From: CAZJDM01 sp964544765
GTDB taxonomy: Bacteria > Bdellovibrionota_B > Oligoflexia > CAYFLR01
Assembly: GCA_964544765.1 (NCBI GenBank)
Contig: CAZJDM010000098.1
Location: 1-16,768 of the forward strand
DNA length: 16,768 nucleotides
Direction: 5' to 3'
Of the stretch, positions 1-6,330 are shown one piece after another. Position 1 is the first letter of the stretch. Each line of letters opens with the position of its first letter. Position numbers and translations under genes: made by a program. The notes beneath the pieces were generated by a model that ran no database searches, was not told the origin of the DNA, and saw only the letters and a list, made by a program, of their open reading frames with translations.

Positions 1-43
1 TTCGTTACTCTCTAAGTCAGTTTTTATACCAACTGTATGTGAT

Positions 44-119
44 TGGCTCCCCAAAGGTGACTCGAACACCTGACCCAGTGGTTAACAGCCACTTGCTCTA
101 CCGACTGAGCTATTGGGGA
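44..119 (-). tRNA. tRNA-Asn (anticodon GTT)
   Basis: Read on the minus strand this folds as a full cloverleaf. The acceptor stem TCCCCAA pairs with TTGGGGA, followed by discriminator G and an encoded CCA. The D arm is GCTC/GAGC, the anticodon stem is AGTGG/CCACT with loop CTGTTAA, and the T arm is AGGTG/CACCT with loop TTCGAGT. The anticodon GTT (plus-strand positions 84-86) reads Asn codons AAC and AAU. The discriminator G agrees with bacterial tRNA-Asn. CCA is genome-encoded. It lies alone at the left edge, and a strong promoter precedes it. No copy of its 3' end is visible elsewhere in the window, so there is no sign of use as an integration site. Confidence 0.97.
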
Positions 120-133
120 GCAGCCGGTGATAG

Positions 134-162
134 ATACTAGGAAATTTCTTTTTCAGTGTCAA
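134..162 (-). promoter_or_regulatory. Sigma-70 promoter of tRNA-Asn
   Basis: On the minus strand a perfect -35 box TTGACA (157-162) is separated by exactly 17 bp from a -10 box TAGTAT (134-139). The tRNA 5' end lies about 15 bp beyond the -10 box, so the leader would be only a few nucleotides long. This is the best promoter match in the window, as expected for a stable RNA gene. Confidence 0.85.
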
Positions 163-411
163 TACATTAATTAAAAGTAGTTTAGAAATATAAAAACACA
201 CCCAATATCAAGATGTTATCAGGGTGCTAATAAAGATATATAAAGAATATATCTACTTTGGCGAGTTAATAATATGGGAGAAAAAATGCCGTATTTCTGC
301 GCTTTAGAGTGTTAGTATAACCAGTTAAGAAAGTGTTAATATAGCAGAATCAAGAGAGTTGAATTAAGGAATAGCAAAATTAAGCAATATCGGAATTAAG
401 GACCACTTAAT
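163..411. other. Non-coding region upstream of the MCP-like gene
   Basis: No gene is supported here. A short AT-rich inverted repeat, AGATATA/TATATCT with a 7-nt loop, lies at 234-254. The 10-mer GAATTAAGGA occurs twice (361-370 and 393-402). The second copy contains the AAGGA that serves as Shine-Dalgarno for the gene starting at 412. The region presumably holds the promoter for that gene, but no box pair stands out enough to call. A 13-codon frame at 274-315 is too short to support. Confidence 0.6.
398..402 (+). promoter_or_regulatory. Ribosome binding site of the MCP-like gene
   Basis: AAGGA lies 9 nt before the ATG at 412. It supports that ATG as the start, which also places a hydrophobic segment immediately at the N-terminus. 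Confidence 0.6.
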
Positions 412-2199
412 ATGTTTCATGGTCTATTAAAAAGACAAATCATACTGTTAATAGGTGTGATTCTATTATTGATAATAGGTCCTATAGTAATTGATAAATC
501 TTTTTCTACGTACTCATTTGTCTTTGCGTGTGTGGTAAGTATTATAGCGATTACCTACGGGATAACCATTGTTTATGCCACCAGGAATAGATACACAAAA
601 TTATTACAGAGTAAGATCCACGATATAAAGGAACATGATAATTTAAAGGATAGAAAGAACCAAGAGCTGATATCAAGCTTTAAAAAGGAAATTTTCGATT
701 TAAAGTCAGATAATAAATCCTTACAAAGTAGTTTAAACCAATCCATCAATATGATTTCTGCGGACAAAGAAGAATTTAAAAAAGAAATTAGTGACTTACA
801 GGATAAAATAGCTCAGTACAAAAAGCAATGTCATTATTTAGAGAAAAAAAACTCAACCTTAAGAACTACTTTTGAATCAATAAATGAAAGAAATGTATTA
901 GAACATAGCAGTTATAGTCAAAAAAGTAAGCTCATTGAATCAAAATATGAACGAGCTCAAGATAGAGTAATTTCTTTACAAACCAAAATTCAATCATACG
1001 TTAAATTGGCTACTGATATCCTGGAAACAATACCGCAAATTACTGACCAATTAGATAAAGTAACTCAAAAAGGTAATAAAAGTTCTATCGAAATAAGTGA
1101 TAAGGTAAGGTCGATTTTAGATCAGGCTCAAAAACATTCACATGAAACTCATATAATGCAAAATAGATTTGTAGGGCAATCAATCAATACTCCTACCAAA
1201 ACCGAAACTAATTCCAGTCTAAATGAAATTACCAACAATCAAAATGAATATACCAACAGTCCAAATAATAATACCAATACCATTACAAATGGCAATACAG
1301 TTCCTTTGAGTTATTTAATCCAAGATAGTCTTACTTTGTTAAAAGAAATGCTCCAAATGGTTGATTCCAATAATACATTAAACGAGAAGTATGCTGCGAC
1401 CACACAACAAATATTAGATTATACGGCAGAAATTAATGCCAGGTCAGACGAAATAAGAAATATATCAGAATCCTCAAATGTTCTTGCTCTAAACGCGGCC
1501 ATTGAGACAGCTAAGGTTGAAGGAGAGAATGGGGGATTGTCTGTTATAGCCGATGAGATAAGAAAAATATCTGATCGCACCAATGTAACTTATAAAAGTA
1601 TAGTGGGTATGGTTGATAAAGTGAATGATTCAGTTTTTGAAGTAAACAGCTCCATCCAAAACAGTCTATCAAGTATGGCACAAAGGAAATCTAGTTTCAA
1701 TAAAGCGGTTGATAATATTCAGTCAACGGTAGATGATACTTTGTCAGATTTCTCTCAAATAGTGAAAAAGAATTCGGTCAGCTCTGAAGAAGTAACAAAA
1801 AATATCGATGAAATAGTAACTTCAATGCAATTTAAAGATCAAAATAAGATGCAAATAGAAAATATATTGGAGCACTTATACAAATTACGTCAAATTGCCA
1901 AGGACACTTTATCATTTGAAGGAGGAGTAGATAATAATAGCGATAATAATATCGATAATAATGATAGTGATAATAATAGCGGTAACAATGAAAGTCGTAA
2001 TAGAAGTAGCGATATTGTTAATAGTAAAAATAGAGATGATAGCGATGATAGAGAAAATATTGTGGTTTTTGATAAGAACAAATCGATTGAAGATGATTTG
2101 TTAAAGGATAAAAATATTGATAATGATAAAGATAAGGAGAATGATATTGACAACGATATCGATGATGATTTGGGAGAGGGAGATGTTGTTTTCTTTTAA
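412..2199 (+). CDS. Membrane-anchored MCP-signalling-domain protein
   Basis: Two hydrophobic segments (about residues 9-27 and 34-56) form a membrane hairpin with only a few residues between them, so there is no periplasmic sensor domain. A long Lys/Glu-rich coiled coil follows (about 60-190), then an Asn/Thr-rich linker (about 255-297). Residues about 300-500 resemble the cytoplasmic hairpin of methyl-accepting chemotaxis proteins. The tip around 346-390 carries NVLALNAAIETAKVEG and VIADEIRKISDRT, close to the usual NLLALNAAIEAARAGE and VADEVRKLAERS. In the family this tip contacts CheA and CheW. No HAMP domain is obvious. The last about 85 residues are mostly Asp and Asn, encoded by a degenerate repeat, and end in the hydrophobic stretch DVVFF. 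The gene sits 21 bp before rnd on the same strand. The ligand is unknown; it may sense an internal or membrane signal. The MCP-domain assignment is firm, the role is not. Confidence 0.85.
   Translation: MFHGLLKRQIILLIGVILLLIIGPIVIDKSFSTYSFVFACVVSIIAITYGITIVYATRNRYTKLLQSKIHDIKEHDNLKDRKNQELISSFKKEIFDLKSDNKSLQSSLNQSINMISADKEEFKKEISDLQDKIAQYKKQCHYLEKKNSTLRTTFESINERNVLEHSSYSQKSKLIESKYERAQDRVISLQTKIQSYVKLATDILETIPQITDQLDKVTQKGNKSSIEISDKVRSILDQAQKHSHETHIMQNRFVGQSINTPTKTETNSSLNEITNNQNEYTNSPNNNTNTITNGNTVPLSYLIQDSLTLLKEMLQMVDSNNTLNEKYAATTQQILDYTAEINARSDEIRNISESSNVLALNAAIETAKVEGENGGLSVIADEIRKISDRTNVTYKSIVGMVDKVNDSVFEVNSSIQNSLSSMAQRKSSFNKAVDNIQSTVDDTLSDFSQIVKKNSVSSEEVTKNIDEIVTSMQFKDQNKMQIENILEHLYKLRQIAKDTLSFEGGVDNNSDNNIDNNDSDNNSGNNESRNRSSDIVNSKNRDDSDDRENIVVFDKNKSIEDDLLKDKNIDNDKDKENDIDNDIDDDLGEGDVVFF
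1930..1980 (+). repeat. Degenerate 12-bp tandem repeat within the MCP-like gene
   Basis: Units based on GATAATAATAGC follow one another at 1930-1941, 1942-1953 (ending ATC), 1954-1968 (a 15-bp variant) and 1969-1980. They encode runs of Asp-Asn-Asn-Ser/Ile. More diverged GAT/AAT-rich sequence continues to about 2170. All changes keep the reading frame, so length changes here would be tolerated in the protein. Confidence 0.8.
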
Positions 2200-2220
2200 T
2201 ATTTATTATAGAACATCAAT

Positions 2221-3093
2221 ATGGATATAAGTTACAAATATGTTGATTCTGACCTTCTATTGAAAAAAGTCAATAAGGAAATAGCCCAGTCTTCTATAAT
2301 TTGTTTTGACACGGAATATGATTCCTATCGGTTTTTTAGAGAAAAGTTATGTTTGATTCAACTAAAGACTGACTCGGTCAATTATGTAATTGATCCCTTA
2401 GCTAGACTGGATATTTCAATACTGAATCCTCATTTTGCCAATAAAAATATCTCTAAAGTTGTTCATGCGGGAGAAAATGATATAAAACTGTTAAAAAGAG
2501 ATTATGGAATCAATTTTGCCAATATTTTTGATATTCAGGTAGCAGCTAAATTACTACAAATGAAAAAGTTAAGCTTGTATTCTCTTATTGATAATTATTT
2601 AGGCATTAAAAATACTAAAAATATAAAAGTTCAAAGATCAAACTGGCACAAAAGACCCTTATCTAAGGAACAGATAACTTATGCTGTGAATGACATTGAG
2701 TATCTACCAGCATTGTATAAACATTTAAAAATATTATTGACCAAAGATAATTTAAATAGCAAAGCCGAAAATGCTTTTAATAAATTGAGCGACGTAGCCT
2801 GGAAAGAAAAAGAATTTGTTCCTCATAGCCAATTTAATCGCCTAGTTAGAAAGGAAAAGGTTAACGAACAATCTAAAAGAAAAATAATGAACATGTTAAG
2901 ATGGAGATTCAACAAAGCCAAAAGAACAAATATCGCCATGTTTATGATAATATCTGATAAACATATATTGAAAATAACAAAGGCCAATTTTAAAACGATT
3001 AAAGAACTAGAAGCATCAAAAATCATTCCCAAGAGCGTTTTTAATAGACATGGGTCTGAAATTTACTCAATTCTTAAAGAAAAAAATAAATAG
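2221..3093 (+). CDS. rnd: Ribonuclease D, short form
   Basis: This is a DEDDy-type 3'-5' exoribonuclease, which trims the 3' ends of tRNA precursors and other stable RNAs. All three exonuclease motifs are visible: Exo I with D30-x-E32 in CFDTEYDSYRF, Exo II with VVHAGENDIKLL (D87), and Exo III with Y154-AVN-D158. These supply the two-metal-ion site. A single HRDC-like helical region follows (about 215-288). At 290 aa it is shorter than the roughly 375-aa E. coli enzyme, which has two HRDC domains; the second appears to be missing. The ATG at 2221 has no good Shine-Dalgarno, but it gives the expected N-terminus just before Exo I. The gene begins 21 bp after the MCP-like gene, so co-transcription is likely. 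It converges on the transketolase gene with a 51-bp gap and no clear terminator hairpin. Confidence 0.9.
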   Translation: MDISYKYVDSDLLLKKVNKEIAQSSIICFDTEYDSYRFFREKLCLIQLKTDSVNYVIDPLARLDISILNPHFANKNISKVVHAGENDIKLLKRDYGINFANIFDIQVAAKLLQMKKLSLYSLIDNYLGIKNTKNIKVQRSNWHKRPLSKEQITYAVNDIEYLPALYKHLKILLTKDNLNSKAENAFNKLSDVAWKEKEFVPHSQFNRLVRKEKVNEQSKRKIMNMLRWRFNKAKRTNIAMFMIISDKHILKITKANFKTIKELEASKIIPKSVFNRHGSEIYSILKEKNK

Positions 3094-3144
3094 TCAAAAT
3101 AACATGAAACGAACCACCAACTAAATAGGATAACTTTTCACCAC

Positions 3145-5109
3145 TTATTTTTTCAAAAGATTTAAAACATAATCTTTTACAGCTTTTGAAGTGAATCCAT
3201 ACTTAGTAGATAATACATTTTCCGGAGCGGATGCCCCAAAAGAACTCATACTAATTACGTGTGGGGTAATAGTACGCATGAATAAACCTGCACTAGCTTC
3301 TACCCCTACTTTTAAAACGTCTGATGGTAACAGTTCATCGCGTTGATCTGGTTTAAGGGATGAAAATAATTCAAAGCAAGGTATAGATACAACAGAGGTC
3401 GATATTTTTGCTTCATCAAGTAAATCTGCCGTTTCTAAGCAAAGAGAAAGCTCGGAACCAGATGTATACAAAACTAAATCAGGTTGAGAGGTTTTTTTTA
3501 CATAATATCCTCCAAGATCTTGGATGCTATGTGATGTGTTCTTACTATAAGTAAGTTTTTGTCTGGATGTTAATATAGCGCTCGGAAGGTCATTATTTAT
3601 GGCAAAATCCCAAGCGGCTATAGATTCATTATGATCTGCGGGTCGTATAACCGAAATATTAGGTATTAATCTAAGCTCATCAGTTTGTTCTATTGGCTGA
3701 TGAGTTGGTCCATCTTCTCCAACATGAAACGAGTCATGACTAAAAACAAAAATGGTTTGATTTTCTTGGAGAGCCGCTAGCCTGATACTAGGTAGCATGT
3801 AATTACTGAAGACCAGAAAGGTTGATGTAATTGGCAGCAAATTACTGTGAACCGCTATACCATTACTTACCGCTCCCATGGCATGCTCACGAATACCAAA
3901 TTGGATGTTCCGTCCTTTAGGTTCGTTAGCTTGCATGCTTTTTTCGTTCTTTAGGATAATTTTGGTAGAAGGAGATAAATCACCCGAACCTATAAGTAAA
4001 TTAGGTAAAACATTTCCCAAATGATTTACAATAAAACCGGAGGTTGATCGGGTAGCTTCCTGCTCAGGTATATCATTTAAAAGGGGTTTGAACCAATCAG
4101 AAGGTATCTTGTTCAACTGCCAGGAACTAAATTCTTTAGCTGACTTAGGATTATCTTTTTTCCAGTTACTTTTATTTTTTAACCAGGTTTGATAAGAATT
4201 TTGCAATTCTTCAATTCTATTAGTTAGTTCTCTTTTAATATCAGTATCAATATGAAAGGATTTATCCGCTGGATATCCAAAGGTTTTTCTCATTTTTTTA
4301 AGAATCTCTTTACCTAAAGGTGCTCCATGACATTTAGCGTTACCTTCAAGTTCATAGGCTCCTTCACCAATTACTGTATTTACTATTATTAATTTAGGTC
4401 CTTTATTGGATCTTTTGGCTTTTTCCAATACTTGTCTTAAAGAGAGAACGTTTGCTTCTTCAGAAACAAAAATCTTCCATCCCATTGCCTCGAAACGTTT
4501 TTGGATATCTTCGGTGAAGGTAACGTTGGTTGATCCTTCAATCGAGATATTATTACAATCATATATCCAATAAAGATGGTCCAATTGTTGATGACCCGCC
4601 AAGGAAGCTGCTTCATAACTTACTCCCTCCATAAGATCCCCATCAGAAACTAAAGCAACGGTTTTATGATCGATAACCTCACTCGCGAATTTGTTTCTTA
4701 GAAATCGTTCAGCGATAGCCACACCAACACTCATTGCTGCGCCTTGACCCAATGGTCCGGTAGTAAACTCTATCCCGAGATCATGATTTATTTCGGGATG
4801 GCCAGCGGTTTTACTTCCCCATTGACGGAAATTTTTTATATCCTCTAATGACATATTAAAACCATAAAGATGTAGTAAACTATATAATAAAGTTGAACCA
4901 TGTCCGGCACTTAATATGAATCGATCTCGATTGATCCAATTGGGATTTTCAGGATTATAATTTAAAAAATAGTGAAATAAGGTAAAACCAATATGAGCAG
5001 TGCCTAAAGGAAAACCAGGATGTCCAGAGGATGCATTTTGAACTGCATCAGCACATAACATCTTAATTTGATTTATAATTTTCTGTTCGTAGGACCTTGG
5101 ATCGTTCAT
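3145..5109 (-). CDS. tkt: Transketolase
   Basis: This thiamine-diphosphate enzyme moves two-carbon ketol units between sugar phosphates in the non-oxidative pentose phosphate pathway. At 654 aa it is full length for the family. Visible motifs, in order: SGHPG (H30), SAGHGS (H70), GHPE (H104), TGPLGQG (117-123), the ThDP/metal site starting SDGDLMEG (155-162) and ending in DCNN (184-187), CHGAP (H261), FGIREHAMGA (404-413, with the ThDP-activating Glu408) and DGPTHQP (466-472, His471). The first Gly of the usual GDG motif is Ser; Asp and Gly are kept. The start is well fixed by AGGTGG 6 nt upstream. The gene is monocistronic here, convergent with rnd and divergent from the AdoMet decarboxylase gene. 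Confidence 0.96.
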   Translation of the reverse strand: MNDPRSYEQKIINQIKMLCADAVQNASSGHPGFPLGTAHIGFTLFHYFLNYNPENPNWINRDRFILSAGHGSTLLYSLLHLYGFNMSLEDIKNFRQWGSKTAGHPEINHDLGIEFTTGPLGQGAAMSVGVAIAERFLRNKFASEVIDHKTVALVSDGDLMEGVSYEAASLAGHQQLDHLYWIYDCNNISIEGSTNVTFTEDIQKRFEAMGWKIFVSEEANVLSLRQVLEKAKRSNKGPKLIIVNTVIGEGAYELEGNAKCHGAPLGKEILKKMRKTFGYPADKSFHIDTDIKRELTNRIEELQNSYQTWLKNKSNWKKDNPKSAKEFSSWQLNKIPSDWFKPLLNDIPEQEATRSTSGFIVNHLGNVLPNLLIGSGDLSPSTKIILKNEKSMQANEPKGRNIQFGIREHAMGAVSNGIAVHSNLLPITSTFLVFSNYMLPSIRLAALQENQTIFVFSHDSFHVGEDGPTHQPIEQTDELRLIPNISVIRPADHNESIAAWDFAINNDLPSAILTSRQKLTYSKNTSHSIQDLGGYYVKKTSQPDLVLYTSGSELSLCLETADLLDEAKISTSVVSIPCFELFSSLKPDQRDELLPSDVLKVGVEASAGLFMRTITPHVISMSSFGASAPENVLSTKYGFTSKAVKDYVLNLLKK

Positions 5110-5115
5110 TTTAAA

Positions 5116-5124
5116 CCACCTTCC
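5116..5124 (-). promoter_or_regulatory. Ribosome binding site of transketolase
   Basis: Minus-strand GGAAGGTGG ends 6 nt before the ATG at 5109. It is the clearest Shine-Dalgarno in front of a standard start codon in the window and fixes the transketolase start. Confidence 0.75.
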
Positions 5125-5191
5125 GAGTTTAGTTTTTTCACCAAAAAGACTATAACCAAACGTTTCCTTGTTGGCAATATCTTTTGATTTT

Positions 5192-5197
5192 ATTATA
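5192..5197 (-). promoter_or_regulatory. Possible -10 box of the transketolase promoter
   Basis: A perfect TATAAT on the minus strand would give a 5' leader of about 75 nt. No good -35 hexamer lies 16-18 bp further upstream, and such boxes arise by chance in AT-rich DNA, so this is tentative. Confidence 0.35.
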
Positions 5198-5255
5198 AGA
5201 GATAGTTGACGAAAGATTTTGATATAAGGTTTAAGCTATTAAATTTATGCTGTGT

Positions 5256-5320
5256 GATTGAAGTAATGAAGTAATTAAAGTAATGAGGTAAGGTTTGGGT
5301 TATGAGGTTAGGTTTTAATT
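5256..5320 (+). repeat. Imperfect short repeats upstream of the AdoMet decarboxylase gene
   Basis: The stretch is built from near-copies of GAAGTAAT, AAAGTAATGAG, GGTTATGAGG and GGTTAGG, purine-rich on the plus strand. It holds several ATG triplets, including those at 5283 and 5302, which are out of frame with the gene start at 5321. It provides only a weak AGGTT in the Shine-Dalgarno position. The repeats may have grown by slippage; no regulatory role can be shown. Confidence 0.5.
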
Positions 5321-6244
5321 ATGAGATTTGAAGGTCCTGAGAAAAAATTAGAGATAATTCTAAATAAACCACTTTCTAATTTACACGATCAATATGCTGA
5401 TTTATGGAAAAAAGCAGTAAATGCCTGTAATGCCGATATTATTTCTCATATAAAGAATGATTATATGGATGCTTATCTACTATCAGAATCGAGTTTATTT
5501 GTTAGAGATAATCAAATTATCTTAATTACTTGTGGTATTACCAAATTATTGAACGCGTTACCGGTTATTTTAGAACATATCAATGTAGATAATATTGCCT
5601 ATCTATTTTATGAACGAAAACGATTGATGTTTCCAAATAGTCAACAATCTGATTTTGAACAGGATAGCGAGTATCTACAAAAACTTATACCTGGTAATAG
5701 TTATCGCTTAGGACCAGCTAATCAGGATCATATGCATCTTTATCAATCTGTTGTAAATAATCTCCAAGGGACCAAAGATATAACCATGGAAATACTGATG
5801 AATGATCCGGGTGAACAAATTATGAACCGGTTTAAATCTTCTGTTGCTGACAACACAATTTCATGCAGAAAAGAAAGCGGTATTAAACAACTATGTTATA
5901 TTTCAGGAACTCCAGAAAAGATTGATGACCATATATTCTCTCCAGAAGGATATAGTTTAAATGTATTACATAAAAACTCTTATATGACTATACATGTAAC
6001 TCCTCAAGAAAATCATAGTTATGTGAGCTATGAAAGTAATGCCATTAATAGTGATTATGGTCCAACTATCACTCAAGTTCTGCATGTGTTCAAACCAAAG
6101 CGGGGGATACTCTTTTTTACCGCTTGCCAGAATTTACAATTTACTTATAGTGTCCCAGAAGATTATAAGATTGTAGAAAGCTCTAAATGCCAATTTGAAG
6201 AAGGTTACAATTTGTATTTTATCTTGTTTAGTCAGAAATCCTAA
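5321..6244 (+). CDS. Eukaryotic-type S-adenosylmethionine decarboxylase proenzyme
   Basis: This enzyme makes decarboxylated AdoMet, the aminopropyl donor for spermidine, using a pyruvoyl group formed by self-cleavage. The sequence resembles eukaryotic AMD1 (human, 334 aa) and not bacterial SpeD (much shorter). Visible landmarks: FEGPEKKLE at the N-terminus, the processing site YLLSESSLFV (cleavage between E56 and S57, S57 becoming pyruvoyl), TCG with the catalytic Cys71, GYSLN with S212 and TIHVTP with H225, which match human Cys82, Ser229 and His243. The acids that bind activating putrescine in the human enzyme (E15, D174, E178, E256) align with E11, D153, E157 and E238. Human Glu247, a substrate ribose contact, aligns with Gln229. 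No spermidine synthase lies nearby. The start gives the expected N-terminus but has a weak Shine-Dalgarno. It is likely active and likely acquired by transfer; the latter is inference. Confidence 0.93.
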   Translation: MRFEGPEKKLEIILNKPLSNLHDQYADLWKKAVNACNADIISHIKNDYMDAYLLSESSLFVRDNQIILITCGITKLLNALPVILEHINVDNIAYLFYERKRLMFPNSQQSDFEQDSEYLQKLIPGNSYRLGPANQDHMHLYQSVVNNLQGTKDITMEILMNDPGEQIMNRFKSSVADNTISCRKESGIKQLCYISGTPEKIDDHIFSPEGYSLNVLHKNSYMTIHVTPQENHSYVSYESNAINSDYGPTITQVLHVFKPKRGILFFTACQNLQFTYSVPEDYKIVESSKCQFEEGYNLYFILFSQKS

Positions 6245-6245
6245 T

Positions 6246-6269
6246 TTTAGCCTTAGCCTTAGCCTTAAT
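6246..6269 (+). repeat. TTAGCC hexamer repeat
   Basis: Three tandem TTAGCC units and a partial fourth directly follow the AdoMet decarboxylase stop codon. It is a short low-complexity array between two convergent genes, with no hairpin or T-run typical of a terminator. Confidence 0.7.
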
Positions 6270-6280
6270 CCCGATTCATA

Positions 6281-6330
6281 ATTTAATCCAGGTTAATCCA
6301 GGTTAATCCAGATTAATCCAGATTAATCCA
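6281..6330 (+). repeat. 10-bp tandem repeat covering the stop codon of the uvrC-M16 gene
   Basis: Five consecutive decamers end in TTAATCCA: ATTTAATCCA, GGTTAATCCA twice and GATTAATCCA twice. The last copy contains the minus-strand TAA stop of the UvrC-M16 frame (6323-6325). The repeat unit contains the palindrome-like core GATTAATC. The array lies between convergent genes and could in principle act in transcription ending, but no strong stem is formed. Confidence 0.85.

Noticed and set aside
44..119. tRNA-Asn as an attachment site of an integrated element
   Set aside because: No second copy of the tRNA 3' end, integrase or phage gene appears in the window.
274..315. A 13-codon frame (MGEKMPYFCALEC) upstream of the MCP-like gene as a leader peptide
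   Set aside because: Very short, no clear Shine-Dalgarno, and no attenuator-like hairpin pair follows it.
1890..2153. A Ser/Leu-rich minus-strand frame opposite the MCP-like tail
   Set aside because: It is the complement of the GAT/AAT repeat, so the Ser/Leu run is a by-product.
6246..6269. TTAGCC repeat as a telomere-like sequence
   Set aside because: Only about three units, internal to a gene-dense bacterial region; chance or slippage is enough to explain it.
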